64,000 nt of DNA from Oecophyllibacter saccharovorans. GTDB lineage: Bacteria > Pseudomonadota > Alphaproteobacteria > Acetobacterales > Acetobacteraceae. Positions 1 to 9,320 of the stretch are shown here, one piece after another. The notes beneath the pieces were generated by a model. It saw only the letters and a program-made list of their open reading frames with translations. It ran no database searches and was not told the origin of the DNA. Position 1 is the stretch's first letter. The number at the start of each line of letters is the position of its first letter. Position numbers and translations under genes: made by a program. Location of the stretch: contig NZ_CP038143.1 of the NCBI RefSeq assembly GCF_006542375.1, positions 1,674,001 through 1,738,000 of the forward strand, in the 5' to 3' direction.

Positions 1-842
1 GGGGCGGTAAGGGGCTTGCGGTTCATGATATCGGCGGCTGTGGTGCTGTCGAGGTCGAGATTGCGCTCCAGCGTGGGGCGCAGGTCCCCGTCAGAGACGA
101 GGCCGCAGAGCCTGCCGTCCCCGTCGATCACCCCCATGCAGCCGAAAGCCTTGCGCGTCATTTCCACGATGACCTGGCGCAGGGGCATGTCAGGCGTGCC
201 GAGCGGCATTTCCGCGCCGGTATGCATCAGCTCCTCGATCAGGCGGAGCTGGCTGCCGAGCTGGCCGCCCGGATGCAGGAGCTGGAAGTCGCGCTCCCCG
301 AATCCGCGGCGCTCCAGCAGGGCCATGGCCAGCGCATCGCCCAGCGCAAGCTGCAGCAGGGTGGAGGTTGTGGGCGCAAGCCCCATGGGGCAGGCCTCAG
401 GCACCACCGGCAGCGTAAGGCAGGTCTGCACCGAGCGCGCCAGGGTCGAGGCGGGGTTGCTGGTGATGGCGATCCGCTCGGCATTGAGGCGGCGCGCATG
501 TTTCAGCAGCGGGCCGAGCTCGGCACTTTCACCGGAGCTTGAAAGCAGCAGCAGCAGGTCATCGGCCATGAAGACCCCCAGGTCCCCGTGTGCCGCTTCA
601 GCGGGATGCACGAAGAGGGAAGGGGTGCCGGTGGAGGCAAGCGTGCTCTGGATCTTGCGCGCGATATGGCCCGACTTGCCGATGCCCGTAACCACGACTC
701 GCCCCCTGGTGTGCAGGATCCTGTCGATGGCCTGCTCGAACGCCTCGCCGAGCGGCCCTTCCAGCTCGCGCGCCAGCTGGTTAAGGCCGTCATATTGCAG
801 GCTCAGCGCCTGGCGGGCGATGCGGAGGGGCGGTGAGGTCAT
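1..842 (-). CDS. kdsD: Arabinose-5-phosphate isomerase, KdsD/KpsF family (partial, 3' end outside window)
   Basis: This gene should convert ribulose-5-phosphate to arabinose-5-phosphate, the first step towards the Kdo sugar of LPS, in the cytoplasm. I translated the minus strand by hand from the ATG at 840-842 and found about 280 continuous codons with no stop up to the window edge. The start reads MTSPPLRIARQAL. The SIS sugar-isomerase domain follows, with GIGKSGHIARK, HPAEAAHGDLG and SSSGESAE, and then a CBS-domain stretch with GVIDGDGRLCGLVSDGDLR. The start overlaps the stop of the upstream rnd gene as ATGA, so the two are probably translationally coupled. The rnd-kdsD order is a familiar alphaproteobacterial arrangement, usually followed by lpt genes that would lie to the left of this window. 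Confidence 0.93.
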   Translation of the reverse strand, partial: MTSPPLRIARQALSLQYDGLNQLARELEGPLGEAFEQAIDRILHTRGRVVVTGIGKSGHIARKIQSTLASTGTPSLFVHPAEAAHGDLGVFMADDLLLLLSSSGESAELGPLLKHARRLNAERIAITSNPASTLARSVQTCLTLPVVPEACPMGLAPTTSTLLQLALGDALAMALLERRGFGERDFQLLHPGGQLGSQLRLIEELMHTGAEMPLGTPDMPLRQVIVEMTRKAFGCMGVIDGDGRLCGLVSDGDLRPTLERNLDLDSTTAADIMNRKPLTA

Positions 843-1498
843 GAAATCCGAGCGGTATGCGAGAAGATGTCAGGCTTCTCATAACCCAGCAGGTCCAGAT
901 CTGCACGCGCCGGCAGAAAATCATAGCAGGCCTGCGCAAGCTCGCGCCGCTCCTCGCGGATCAGCATCGCCTCAAGCTTTTCCCACAATGCATGCAGGTA
1001 GAGAACGTCCGCGGCAGCGTATTGAAGCTGCTCGGGCGTCAGTTCAGTCGCGCCCCAGTCGGAGCTCTGCTGCTGCTTGGACAGCTCCACGCCCAGCAGC
1101 TCGCGGCAGAGATAAGCCAGGCCGTGCTTGTCGGTGAAGGTATAGACCAGGCGGGCGGCAATCTTGGTGCAGATCACCGAAGCCACCCGGATGCCCAGCG
1201 CATGCTGCAGAACAGCCACGTCAAAACGGGCGAAATGCATGAGCTTGGTGATGTTGGGGTCTGCCAGAAGTTTCTTGAGATTGGGGCAGTCCGCCCCCTT
1301 GCCGCCCAGACGCTCAGGGCGGATCTGCACCAGGTGCGCCTGCCCGTCACCGCTTGAAAGCTGCACGAGGCACAGCCGGTCACGATGGGGGTTGAGGCCC
1401 ATGGTCTCGGTGTCCACCGCGACGACGGGGCCGAGGTCGAGCCCGTCCGGCAGGTCGCCGTCATAAAGATGGATGGCGTTCTGCGGCGTGCTGCTCAT
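839..1498 (-). CDS. rnd: Ribonuclease D
   Basis: This is a 3'-5' exoribonuclease of the DEDD superfamily, with a role in tRNA and stable RNA 3' processing. The protein has 219 residues. The ExoI motif is VAVDTETMGLNPHRD (the D-x-E pair), the ExoII region is LMHFARFDVAVL, and the ExoIII region is LQYAAADVLYLHALW with the expected Y-x3-D. It lacks the C-terminal HRDC domain of E. coli RNase D; short HRDC-less forms of about 200 residues are usual in alphaproteobacteria. It is the first gene of a coupled pair with kdsD: its TGA at 839-841 overlaps the kdsD ATG. Confidence 0.93.
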   Translation of the reverse strand: MSSTPQNAIHLYDGDLPDGLDLGPVVAVDTETMGLNPHRDRLCLVQLSSGDGQAHLVQIRPERLGGKGADCPNLKKLLADPNITKLMHFARFDVAVLQHALGIRVASVICTKIAARLVYTFTDKHGLAYLCRELLGVELSKQQQSSDWGATELTPEQLQYAAADVLYLHALWEKLEAMLIREERRELAQACYDFLPARADLDLLGYEKPDIFSHTARIS

Positions 1499-1680
1499 GG
1501 CTCACTTTTCAAACTGTTTCTGATTTTTGTTTTGATCAGCTGCTTCTCTTGCTTCTCTGAACCCGTCTTGTGCCCGTTGCAGCATGGCCCAGGGCAGGGC
1601 CGGCGAAAGCTGTTGCCCTGTGGGCACGGCAGAGATCTTGGGGAAAGGCATTGAAGCCTCGGAAGACCCCGGGGAAGAGA

Positions 1681-1767
1681 TGGTGCCCAGAAGAAGACTC
1701 GAACTTCCACGTCCTTGCGGACACAGGTACCTGAAACCTGCGCGTCTACCAATTCCGCCATCTGGGC
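1681..1767 (-). tRNA. tRNA-Leu, anticodon CAG
   Basis: The minus strand folds as a class II tRNA. The acceptor arms are GCCCAGA and TCTGGGC with discriminator A, and CCA is encoded in the DNA. The anticodon stem is CAGGT/ACCTG around the loop TTCAGGT, giving anticodon CAG, which reads CUG. There is a long variable arm (GTGTCCGCAAGGAC region), and the T arm carries GTTCGAGTC. CUG is a very frequent leucine codon in this GC-rich DNA. A candidate promoter lies upstream at 1848-1876. Confidence 0.97.
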
Positions 1768-1847
1768 AAAGAGGCACGGCTTGCTGACTTTCCGGGAAGG
1801 TGCCTGAGCTTTCAGGCGCGCCCGGTCAGCAGCCGGTTGGTGAGGTT

Positions 1848-1876
1848 CTTTTAGCCATCCTGCCTGCAGGGGTCAA
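1848..1876 (-). promoter_or_regulatory. Candidate sigma-70 promoter for tRNA-Leu
   Basis: On the minus strand TTGACC (1876-1871) is followed after a 17-base spacer by TAAAAG (1853-1848). Five of six -35 bases and four of six -10 bases match consensus. The expected start near 1841 lies about 74 bases upstream of the mature tRNA 5' end, which would leave a 5' leader for RNase P. The assignment rests on sequence resemblance only. Confidence 0.45.
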
Positions 1877-2058
1877 GGGCCGCGTGGCTGAATTCAGGCA
1901 GGGGAGGCGAAAATTCTTCCTCCGGCTTTCAAGTCTCTTTTCCCGGCCGCCATGGCCCTCCGGAACAATCCTGCAAAATAATCCTGACCCTAAGGAAAAG
2001 AAGCGCTGCCGGAGGGTTGATGGATTTTCATGGCAGGGTCAGCAGGTTAGGGTAGGGC

Positions 2059-3951
2059 ATGATCAGATTTCCGCTGTCCGTGCCCGCTTCCCCCTCCAGC
2101 ACCGGTGCAACTGCCGCGGCCCCGCAGGCGGCCCAGGCAGCTGAGCAGCTGGGTGCGCCGCGCTGGGACCTGGGGGACCTGTATCTTTCCCCCGATGACC
2201 CGGCCCTGAAGGCGGATCTGGAGCGCTTGGAGCGCGAAGCAGAAGAATTTGAAAAGCGCTGGAAAGACCGGCTGGAGGCCACCGCCAATCCTTCCAGTCC
2301 CTCTTCACAGGACCAGGCCCCCCTGACGCCTGTCGAGCTGGCCCAGGCGCTGGAGGAATACCAGGACATCGAGGAAGGCCTGGGCAAGGTGGGATCTTAC
2401 GCCCAGCTTCTCTTTGCCGCCCAGACGACCGACCCCGCCACTGGCCGCTTCGCCCAGCATGTGCGCGAGCAGGTGACGGCGCTCTCGGTGCGCCTGCTGT
2501 TCTTCACGCTGGCGCTCAACCGTCTGGATGAAAGCTGGCTGCAGGATGAAGCCCTGGCTGCCTGGCGCCCCTGGCTGCGTGACCTGCGCATTTTCCGTCC
2601 CTTCCAGCTTTCCGATGATGTCGAGCGGGCCCTGATGGAAACCTCCGTCACCGGGCGTGCGGCCTGGGTGCGGCTTTTTGACGAGACGATGGCCGCCATG
2701 ACGGCGGAACTTGACGGCCGGACCGTGCCGCTCAATGACGCGTTCAACCAGCTCACCGACGCTGACCGCGGAAAACGCGCCCAGGCAGCCCAGGCCATCA
2801 GCGCGGCCCTGCAGGCCAACCAGCACCTTCTGGTGAGCATCACCAACACGCTTGCCAAGGACAAGGCCGTTGCGGACGGCATGCGCGGCTATCCCCGCCC
2901 GGTCAGTTCCCGCAACCGCGCCAACATGGTGGAAGACGGGGTGGTGGACGCGCTGGTGACAGCGGTGGACCAGGCCTATCCGCGCCTCTCGCACCGCTAT
3001 TACGCGCTCAAGGCGAAATGGCTGGGGCTTGAGCGCCTGCAGCACTGGGACCGCAATGCCCCTCTGCCCGGTCATACGGAACGCCTGGTGCCCTGGCAGG
3101 AGGGGCGTGAAATCGTGCGCCAGGCCTACCAGGCGTTTGATCCCGAGATGGGCGCGCTGGCCAGCCGCTTTCTGGACCGCCCCTGGATCGATGCGGCTGC
3201 CGTTGCGGGAAAATCCTCGGGCGCCTTTGCCCATCCCACGGTTCCCTCGGTGCATCCCTACCTGCTGATGAACTACCAGGGACGCGCGCGCGACGTGATG
3301 ACCCTGGCGCATGAAATGGGGCACGGCATCCACCAGATCCTGGCCGGCCAGGCGCAGGGCTACCTCAAATCCTCCACCCCGCTCACCCTGGCTGAAACCG
3401 CTTCGGTCTTCGGGGAGATGCTGACCTTCCAGTCCCTGCTGGACGCGGAGAAGGACCCCGGGAAAAAGCGTTTTCTGCTGGCAGCCAAGATCGAGGACAT
3501 GCTCAATACCGTCGTGCGCCAGACAGCCTTCTACCAGTTTGAGACACAGGTTCACGAGGAGCGGCGCAATGGCGAGCTTTCAGCCGAACGGCTGGGGCAG
3601 ATCTGGCGCGGCGTGCAGGAGCGCAGCCTGGGGCCGGCCTTTGAGTTCACGCCTGACTATGATGCCTACTGGTCCTATATTCCCCATTTCATCCATGCGC
3701 CCTTCTACGTCTATGCCTATGCGTTCGGGGACTGCCTGGTAAATGCGCTCTACAGCGTCTACCGGGAGCAGTCTGAGGGGTTTGCCGCAAAATACAGAAC
3801 CATGCTGCAGGCGGGCGGCACGCTGCGCCACCGCGAGCTGCTCGCTCCCTTCGGGCTGGATGCAGGCGACCCGGCTTTCTGGAACAGAGGGCTGGACGTG
3901 ATAGACGGATTGATCACCACCCTTGAAGAAGAGGTGGCGCACGGTTTCTGA
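2059..3951 (+). CDS. pepF: Oligoendopeptidase F-type M3 metallopeptidase
   Basis: This zinc endopeptidase degrades oligopeptides in the cytoplasm. The protein has 630 residues, normal for the M3B/PepF family. The zinc-binding motif LAHEMGHGIHQ lies at about residues 416-426, with H418, E419 and H422, and the third ligand glutamate is expected in the following TLAETASVFGEM segment. The first 35 residues are Ala/Pro rich and not conserved, but contain no clear signal peptide, so the true start could be somewhat later. A UbiB-family kinase gene follows after 54 bases on the same strand. Confidence 0.94.
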   Translation: MIRFPLSVPASPSSTGATAAAPQAAQAAEQLGAPRWDLGDLYLSPDDPALKADLERLEREAEEFEKRWKDRLEATANPSSPSSQDQAPLTPVELAQALEEYQDIEEGLGKVGSYAQLLFAAQTTDPATGRFAQHVREQVTALSVRLLFFTLALNRLDESWLQDEALAAWRPWLRDLRIFRPFQLSDDVERALMETSVTGRAAWVRLFDETMAAMTAELDGRTVPLNDAFNQLTDADRGKRAQAAQAISAALQANQHLLVSITNTLAKDKAVADGMRGYPRPVSSRNRANMVEDGVVDALVTAVDQAYPRLSHRYYALKAKWLGLERLQHWDRNAPLPGHTERLVPWQEGREIVRQAYQAFDPEMGALASRFLDRPWIDAAAVAGKSSGAFAHPTVPSVHPYLLMNYQGRARDVMTLAHEMGHGIHQILAGQAQGYLKSSTPLTLAETASVFGEMLTFQSLLDAEKDPGKKRFLLAAKIEDMLNTVVRQTAFYQFETQVHEERRNGELSAERLGQIWRGVQERSLGPAFEFTPDYDAYWSYIPHFIHAPFYVYAYAFGDCLVNALYSVYREQSEGFAAKYRTMLQAGGTLRHRELLAPFGLDAGDPAFWNRGLDVIDGLITTLEEEVAHGF

Positions 3952-4005
3952 CAGGTTTCCCCGAAAGTCTTTCAGGCAGGGACCGGTTTTAAAGAGGGAG
4001 GGCAC

Positions 4006-5367
4006 ATGGCACGTGATCGCAATCTGGACAAGACCGGTTTCGTGGACAACGTTCAGCGCCTGGTCCGCACTTCCGGTGCCATGGGCGGGGTTGCGGCGCG
4101 GCTGGCCGGTCACCGGATCGGGCTGAATACGGGCTCGGCCAACCATGCCGAAGGCCTGCGTTCCGCGCTGGGCGCACTCAAGGGGCCGCTGATGAAGGGC
4201 GCGCAGCTGCTCTCCACCATTCCGGGCGCGCTGCCCGATGAATATGCCCAGGAGCTTGCCCACCTGCAGGCCAATGCGCCGCCTATGGGATGGAGCTTCG
4301 TGCGGCGGCGCATGCGCGCGGAGCTGGGTGATGAATGGCAGAAGAACTTCCGCGCCTTCAGCCATGACGCGGTTGCCGCCGCCTCCCTGGGTCAGGTGCA
4401 TCGTGCGGTGCTGGCAGATGGGCGTGAAGTGGCCTGCAAATTGCAGTATCCGGGCATGCAGGGGGCGATGGAGAGCGACCTGCGCCAGCTGCGCACGGCG
4501 CTGGGCGTATACGGATTTTTCGGCAACACCATCCGCCAGGATGAAGTTTATGCCGAACTTGCCGACCGTATGCGTGAAGAGCTGGATTATGAGCGTGAGG
4601 CCAGCCATCTGCGCCTGTACCGCCTGATGCTGAAACACACGCCTTCGGTCAGCATTCCCGAGCCGGTCGGCAGCCTGACCACCCACCGCCTGCTGACCAT
4701 GGGCTGGCTGAACGGCCGCAGTATGAAGAGCGTGCTTGAAGCCGAGCTGTCGCAGGAAGCGCGCAATGCCATCGCGCGCGCCCTGTTCCAGGCCTGGTAC
4801 AAGCCCGTCTATCATTACGGGGTGATTCACGGCGACCCGCATATGGGCAATTTCACCATCGGCGATGACAACCGGTTGAACCTGCTGGATTTCGGGGCCG
4901 TGCGGGTGTTCACCCCCCGTTTTGTCGGCGGCGTGGTGGACCTGTTCACCGCCCTGCGTGACGGCGACGGGGAGCGGGCCTATGCCGCCTACCAGGCCTG
5001 GGGTTTCCGCAACCTGACGCGCGAGACGGCGGAAGTGCTCAATGAATGGGCGCGCTTCTTCTACCGCCCGCTCGTGACCGACCGGGAATGCACGATGCGT
5101 GAAAGCAATGACCCGGCAGAGGCGCGTGTCATCCTCGAGCGGGTTTATGAAGGTCTCAAAAAAACAGGTGGGGTGACCCTGCCGCGGGAATTCGTGCTGC
5201 TGGACCGCTCGGCCATCGGGCTGGGCAGCGCCTTCCTGCGCCTGGGTGCGCGGCTGAACTGGCACCGCATGTTCATGGAGCTGATTGAGGGCTTCAATGT
5301 CGACACGCTGGCAGCCCGCCAGCGGGAAGCGCTGACCCGTGCAGGCGTCAAACCCGTCAAGGCCTGA
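4006..5367 (+). CDS. ABC1/UbiB (AarF) family atypical protein kinase
   Basis: This belongs to the ABC1/ADCK/UbiB group, whose members support ubiquinone biosynthesis or lipid homeostasis; the exact role of this copy is not known. The protein has 453 residues. Family motifs are KGAQLLSTIPGALPDEYAQE (the KxGQ-like region, here KGAQ, near residue 64), AAASLGQVHRA (Ala-rich nucleotide loop), VACKLQYPGM (lysine of the kinase fold), HGDPHMGNF (catalytic loop) and LLDFGAVR (metal-binding DFG-like). It has no obvious C-terminal membrane anchor, unlike E. coli UbiB, and resembles the soluble AarF-like proteins. The start follows GAGGGAGG with good spacing. It lies 54 bases behind pepF. Confidence 0.88.
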   Translation: MARDRNLDKTGFVDNVQRLVRTSGAMGGVAARLAGHRIGLNTGSANHAEGLRSALGALKGPLMKGAQLLSTIPGALPDEYAQELAHLQANAPPMGWSFVRRRMRAELGDEWQKNFRAFSHDAVAAASLGQVHRAVLADGREVACKLQYPGMQGAMESDLRQLRTALGVYGFFGNTIRQDEVYAELADRMREELDYEREASHLRLYRLMLKHTPSVSIPEPVGSLTTHRLLTMGWLNGRSMKSVLEAELSQEARNAIARALFQAWYKPVYHYGVIHGDPHMGNFTIGDDNRLNLLDFGAVRVFTPRFVGGVVDLFTALRDGDGERAYAAYQAWGFRNLTRETAEVLNEWARFFYRPLVTDRECTMRESNDPAEARVILERVYEGLKKTGGVTLPREFVLLDRSAIGLGSAFLRLGARLNWHRMFMELIEGFNVDTLAARQREALTRAGVKPVKA

Positions 5368-5398
5368 GCTCAGTCTGTAAAAACCTGGCCCGAAACGC

Positions 5399-5457
5399 TT
5401 TGCCGGCCCGGCTCCCATACATAAGTGCTTACACTTGCAAGGGAGCGGACCGGCAAA
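5399..5457. repeat. Nested long palindrome between convergent genes
   Basis: The left arm 5399-5416 (TTTGCCGG, CCG, CTCCC blocks) pairs with the right arm 5441-5457 (GGGAG, CGG, CCGGCAAA blocks) with one mismatch and one bulged G. The 24-base loop contains a second hairpin, AAGTG/CACTT (5423-5436). Neither strand has a U tract after the stem, so it is not a textbook terminator. It lies between the UbiB-like gene (+) and the small gene at 5499 (-). I saw no second copy in the window. Confidence 0.7.
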
Positions 5458-5498
5458 ACCCTGGCGGTTGCCAGGCCAGGAGTAGAGAGGGGATCAGC

Positions 5499-5918
5499 TC
5501 AGGACTTGAACATCTTGCCGAGCTTACCCAGAGCGCCCTGCTCGATGGACTTGCCGATATCGGAGTTGAGGAAATCGGACACCAGCCCGCCCAGCCCATG
5601 CGAGGAGGTACCGGAGGCGGCCGTGCCAGCAGCCCCGGCTTCCGACCCGGCAGCGGTGGTGGAGGCGGCGGCAGAAGAGTTCCCCTCGAAAGCGCTCAGG
5701 GCGCCGTGGAACTGCTGCAGCAGCGTGCCGATATGGGTCTGCCCGCCTTCAAGGGTCTGGACGACCTGCTGCAGTTCCGCAGCCCAGTGGCCGGCTTTTT
5801 CATCGCCGTTCTGCGCGGCTTCCTGCATTTTGTTGATGAGATTTTCAAGCAGCTGGAAGGCCTGTTGGGCCACGCCTGCATATTGGGTATAGGCCTGTTC
5901 GAGCTTGGAGAGATCCAT
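5499..5918 (-). CDS. Small Ala/Gly-rich protein of unknown function
   Basis: I do not recognise this protein. It has 139 residues. The first 70 or so are predicted helical and amphipathic (LEQAYTQYAGVAQQAFQLLE, then a Gln/Glu/His-rich stretch). A low-complexity Ala/Ser/Thr/Gly linker follows at about residues 75-105, and the C-terminus is a short Gly/Leu-rich tail ending LGKLGKMFKS. There is no signal peptide or membrane segment. The start is preceded on the minus strand by AAGGACC and an AT-rich stretch, which fits a real start. It stands alone: it is divergent from uvrB and convergent with the UbiB-like gene. Confidence 0.7.
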   Translation of the reverse strand: MDLSKLEQAYTQYAGVAQQAFQLLENLINKMQEAAQNGDEKAGHWAAELQQVVQTLEGGQTHIGTLLQQFHGALSAFEGNSSAAASTTAAGSEAGAAGTAASGTSSHGLGGLVSDFLNSDIGKSIEQGALGKLGKMFKS

Positions 5919-6028
5919 GGAGAAGGTCCTTAATATCTGAGGTTAAGGGCGGGGCAGCCTCTGGAGGCTGTTTCCGCCAGGTCCGCGGGTGATCCTAGCC
6001 CGGATGGCGCAACTTGGCAGGGGGAAAA

Positions 6029-6061
6029 CGGCCCCGGCGAAACGATCGGAAGCCGGGGCCG
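6029..6061. other. Perfect 10-bp GC-rich hairpin upstream of uvrB
   Basis: CGGCCCCGGC (6029-6038) and GCCGGGGCCG (6052-6061) are perfect inverted repeats around a 13-base loop. Read on the minus strand the stem is followed by TTTTC, so it could work as a short intrinsic terminator for leftward transcription. Read on the plus strand it would sit in the uvrB 5' region, about 75 bases before the start codon. No LexA-type direct repeat (GTTC-N7-GTTC or GAAC-N7-GAAC) was seen here. Confidence 0.55.
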
Positions 6062-6136
6062 GCAATTAGCACACACCCCTCTTGTCTTGCGCCCTCTGGT
6101 CTTGCACGCCCTGGATCATTCCCCCATCTAGAAAAC

Positions 6137-8362
6137 ATGGTAGCCACACAGTTGCACAGCACGCGCAAGAAAAAGAAGGCCATCGAGCCACGTCAGACGG
6201 ATTTTTTTCCCGACCGCATGCCGGTCAAGGAGAAGACGCGCCGCCTGGTGGTGAAGTCGGACTATCAGCCTTCAGGTGACCAGCCCCAGGCCATTGCCGA
6301 GATCGTCCAGGGCCTGCAGGGAGGCGAGCGCGACCAGGTGCTGATGGGAGTGACGGGTTCAGGTAAGACCTTCACCATGGCCAAGGTGATCGAGGCCGTG
6401 CAGCGGCCCACCATTATCATGGCGCCCAACAAGACGCTGGCCGCGCAGCTTTACGGCGAGATGAAGAAGTTCTTCCCCGATAATGCGGTGGAATACTTCG
6501 TCTCCTACTATGATTACTACCAGCCTGAAGCCTACGTGCCGCGTTCCGACACCTTCATCGAGAAGGACAGCCAGCGCAACGAGCGCATCGACCGCATGCG
6601 CCATGCCGCCACCCAGGCGCTGCTTGAGCGCAATGACGTCATCATCGTCGCGTCTGTCTCGAGCATTTACGGCATCGGTTCGCCTGAATCCTACGCGCGC
6701 ATGAAGATCGAGCTTGCCGAAGGCCAGACGCTGGAGCGTGACGCTTTCATCCGCTCCCTGATCGAGCTGCAGTATCAGCGCAATGACCTGGCCTTTGAGC
6801 GCGGCACCTTCCGGGTGCGCGGCGACCAGATCGATATTTTCCCCGTCCAGCATGAGGACCGGGCCTGGCGCGTGCGCATGTTCGGCGACGAGATCGAGGA
6901 GATCAACGAATTCGATCCCCTGACCGGGGAGATCACCTCCCATCTGGGCGAAGTCAATCTCTATGCCAACTCCCATTACGTGACCCCGCGCCCCACTCTC
7001 AACCAGGCGATGGGCAAGATCGCGGTCGAGCTGCAGGAGCGCCTGGCTGAGTTCGAGAAGGAGGGCAGGCCGCTGGAAGCCGCGCGGCTGAAGCAGCGCA
7101 CCGAGTTCGATCTGGAGATGATGGAAACGGCCGGCGTCTGCAAAGGCATCGAGAACTATTCGCGCTACCTTACGGGCCGCCGCGCAGGCGATCCGCCGCC
7201 CACCCTGTTTGAATACCTCCCTGAAGACGCGCTGCTGATCGTCGATGAAAGTCATGTGGGCGTGCCGCAGATCGGCGGCATGGAACGCGGGGACCGCGCG
7301 CGCAAGGGCACGCTGGCCGAATACGGGTTCAGGCTGCCTTCCTGTCTCGACAACCGGCCGCTCTCCTTCTCTGAGTGGGAGGCTTACCGCCCGCAGACGC
7401 TCTTTGTCTCGGCAACGCCCGGGCCGTGGGAGCTGGAGCAGACCGGCGGCGTCTTTGCCGAGCAGATCATCCGTCCCACCGGCCTGGTGGACCCGATCAC
7501 CGATGTCCGGCCCGTTGAAGGCCAGGTGGATGACCTGCTGCATGAAGCCCAGGCCACCATCAGCAAGGGCGGGCGAGTGTTGGTCACCACCCTGACCAAG
7601 CGCATGGCCGAGGACCTGACGGAATATCTGTCAGAAGCGGGCGTGAAAGTGCGCTACCTCCATTCCGACATCGACACGCTGGAGCGGATCGAGATCATCC
7701 GTGACCTGCGTTTGGGCACTTTTGACGTTCTGGTGGGCATCAACCTGCTGCGTGAGGGGCTCGACATCCCTGAATGCCAGCTGGTGGCCATTCTCGATGC
7801 GGACAAGGAAGGTTTCCTGCGTTCCCGCACCTCGCTGATCCAGACGATCGGGCGCGCTGCGCGCAACCAGGACGGGCGGGTGCTGCTCTATGCCGATTCC
7901 ATGACCGACAGCCTGAGCTGGGCGGTGGAGGAAACCGCCCGCCGGCGTGAAAAGCAGATCGCCTGGAACGAGGCCCACGGGATCACGCCCACCACCGTGC
8001 GCAGCCGCATCGCCGACACCATGTTCGAGACCGAGGAGGAAACGCGCGCGCCCGCCAAAGCCAAAACAGCGCCCGAGGACAGCGTCTCGCTCGAGAAGGT
8101 GCGCAAGCAGATGCGCGAGGCGGCGGCAGAACTCAATTTCGAGCTGGCCGCCCAGTTGCGTGACGAGATCCGCCGCCGCGAAGCCCTGGAGCTCGGCCTT
8201 GAGGTGGAGCCTGCGGTGGATGCCGCCCTGCTGTCACCGGGGCGTCCGGGCCGCAGCCGCGCCCGCCTTGCAGGCGCCCACCCCGCCACGCAGGATTCTG
8301 ACGGGCGGAGCGGGGCCAGGAAAGCGGGCGGCAAGTCGCGCACTGCTGCAAAGAAGGCCTGA
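6137..8362 (+). CDS. uvrB: UvrABC excision nuclease subunit B
   Basis: UvrB is the damage-verifying helicase of nucleotide excision repair. It works with UvrA and loads UvrC. I chose the ATG at 6137 (741 residues, [14 protein letters not shown]) because the 41 in-frame codons upstream do not resemble the family. Motifs in order are Walker [12 protein letters not shown] (about residue 71), the DNA-gripping [12 protein letters not shown] beta-hairpin region, DESHV (Walker B), [17 protein letters not shown] and QTIGRAARN (helicase VI). A C-terminal UVR domain ([20 protein letters not shown]) recruits UvrC. A basic low-complexity tail ends [11 protein letters not shown]. An aldose epimerase gene follows after four bases. 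Confidence 0.97.
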   Translation: MVATQLHSTRKKKKAIEPRQTDFFPDRMPVKEKTRRLVVKSDYQPSGDQPQAIAEIVQGLQGGERDQVLMGVTGSGKTFTMAKVIEAVQRPTIIMAPNKTLAAQLYGEMKKFFPDNAVEYFVSYYDYYQPEAYVPRSDTFIEKDSQRNERIDRMRHAATQALLERNDVIIVASVSSIYGIGSPESYARMKIELAEGQTLERDAFIRSLIELQYQRNDLAFERGTFRVRGDQIDIFPVQHEDRAWRVRMFGDEIEEINEFDPLTGEITSHLGEVNLYANSHYVTPRPTLNQAMGKIAVELQERLAEFEKEGRPLEAARLKQRTEFDLEMMETAGVCKGIENYSRYLTGRRAGDPPPTLFEYLPEDALLIVDESHVGVPQIGGMERGDRARKGTLAEYGFRLPSCLDNRPLSFSEWEAYRPQTLFVSATPGPWELEQTGGVFAEQIIRPTGLVDPITDVRPVEGQVDDLLHEAQATISKGGRVLVTTLTKRMAEDLTEYLSEAGVKVRYLHSDIDTLERIEIIRDLRLGTFDVLVGINLLREGLDIPECQLVAILDADKEGFLRSRTSLIQTIGRAARNQDGRVLLYADSMTDSLSWAVEETARRREKQIAWNEAHGITPTTVRSRIADTMFETEEETRAPAKAKTAPEDSVSLEKVRKQMREAAAELNFELAAQLRDEIRRREALELGLEVEPAVDAALLSPGRPGRSRARLAGAHPATQDSDGRSGARKAGGKSRTAAKKA

Positions 8363-8366
8363 GCCC

Positions 8367-9320
8367 ATGCTGGAACTGAACTGCGGCAGCAACCACGTCG
8401 TGCTTGATCCTGTGCAGGGAGGGGGGATCAGGCAGTGGCGTCATGGTGGCCATGACGTGCTGCAACCCTGCCGCTTCATGAACGACGTGGCCTTTCCGGC
8501 TGCGGGCCCGAGCGCACCGCTCAGTGCGTGCCCCATCCTGCCCTTTGGCGGCCTGCTGTCTGAAGGCAGGTTTTCGTTTGCAGGCCAGGAATATGTGCTG
8601 GGAAAAGGCACGCCTGCCCATCTCCTGCACGGCAGCAGCTGGGCCTGCCCCTGGACCGTGGCCCACCGCATGGACCGGCAGGCGATTTTCGTGCTGGACC
8701 ACGATCCGGCTGCTGCAGACAGGGCCTCGGAATGGCCTTTCGCTTATCGCGGCGTGGTTGAATACGTTCTGCACGACTGGGGACTGGCGGTGACAGTGGT
8801 CATTGAAAACCGCGACAGCGCCGAGCAGCCGGTGGGGCTGGGCTTTCTGGCCTGCCCGACAGCCGGCCCGCACGCCCGCCTGTCGCTGGACGCGCATTCC
8901 GCCTGGACAAAGGATGCCCAGGGCCTGCCTGCCGAGGAAGTGACCTGCACGGACATATGGGATTTCCGCCAGGGCCAGAGCCTGGAAGGACGCGCGCTGG
9001 ACGCCTGCTTCACCGGTTTCGGCGGCCGCGCGGCGCTGGAAAACACCCCTGCGCGTTCCCCGCAGGCGTTTGTGTTCGAAGCGGATCCGGTCTTCACCCA
9101 TCTTTCTGTCGAGCGCGCCTGGGAGGTAGTGGAGCGGGAGGGAGACGCAAAGGAGAGCGGCAGTCTCGAGTTCTTTGCGTCCACCGCCATGCCCGATGCC
9201 CTCAACCGTCCGGGCGTTGCGGGAGGCGGGATGCATGTTCTGGCGCCTGGTGCCCGGCTGGGCGGCAATCTGCGCCTGAAGCTCAGTGAGCACGCACACC
9301 GGCGGTCCCGCAGGCCATGA
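8367..9320 (+). CDS. Aldose 1-epimerase (mutarotase) family protein
   Basis: This enzyme family interconverts alpha and beta anomers of aldoses or glucose-6-phosphate-like sugars; the substrate here is undetermined. The protein has 317 residues from the ATG at 8367, four bases after uvrB. Family features are NDVAFPAAGP and CPILPFGGLLSEGRFSFAGQ at the N-terminus, the HLLHGSSWACPW segment carrying the first conserved histidine, and PTAGPHARLSLDAHSAW, near where the second histidine is expected. The last codons overlap the greB start as ATGA. The link to uvrB and greB is one of position, not of pathway. Confidence 0.85.
   Translation: MLELNCGSNHVVLDPVQGGGIRQWRHGGHDVLQPCRFMNDVAFPAAGPSAPLSACPILPFGGLLSEGRFSFAGQEYVLGKGTPAHLLHGSSWACPWTVAHRMDRQAIFVLDHDPAAADRASEWPFAYRGVVEYVLHDWGLAVTVVIENRDSAEQPVGLGFLACPTAGPHARLSLDAHSAWTKDAQGLPAEEVTCTDIWDFRQGQSLEGRALDACFTGFGGRAALENTPARSPQAFVFEADPVFTHLSVERAWEVVEREGDAKESGSLEFFASTAMPDALNRPGVAGGGMHVLAPGARLGGNLRLKLSEHAHRRSRRP

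Noticed and set aside
16-1137. A 373-codon plus-strand frame over kdsD and rnd
   Set aside because: The minus strand encodes intact KdsD and RNase D here; the plus-strand product is Arg/Ser rich without family similarity.
3580-5418. A 612-codon minus-strand frame across the end of pepF and the UbiB-like gene
   Set aside because: It is opposite two well-supported genes and has no recognisable motifs.
5919-6136. A LexA box upstream of uvrB
   Set aside because: Neither the alphaproteobacterial direct repeat GTTC-N7-GTTC nor an E. coli-type CTG-N10-CAG site with a suitable core was recognised.
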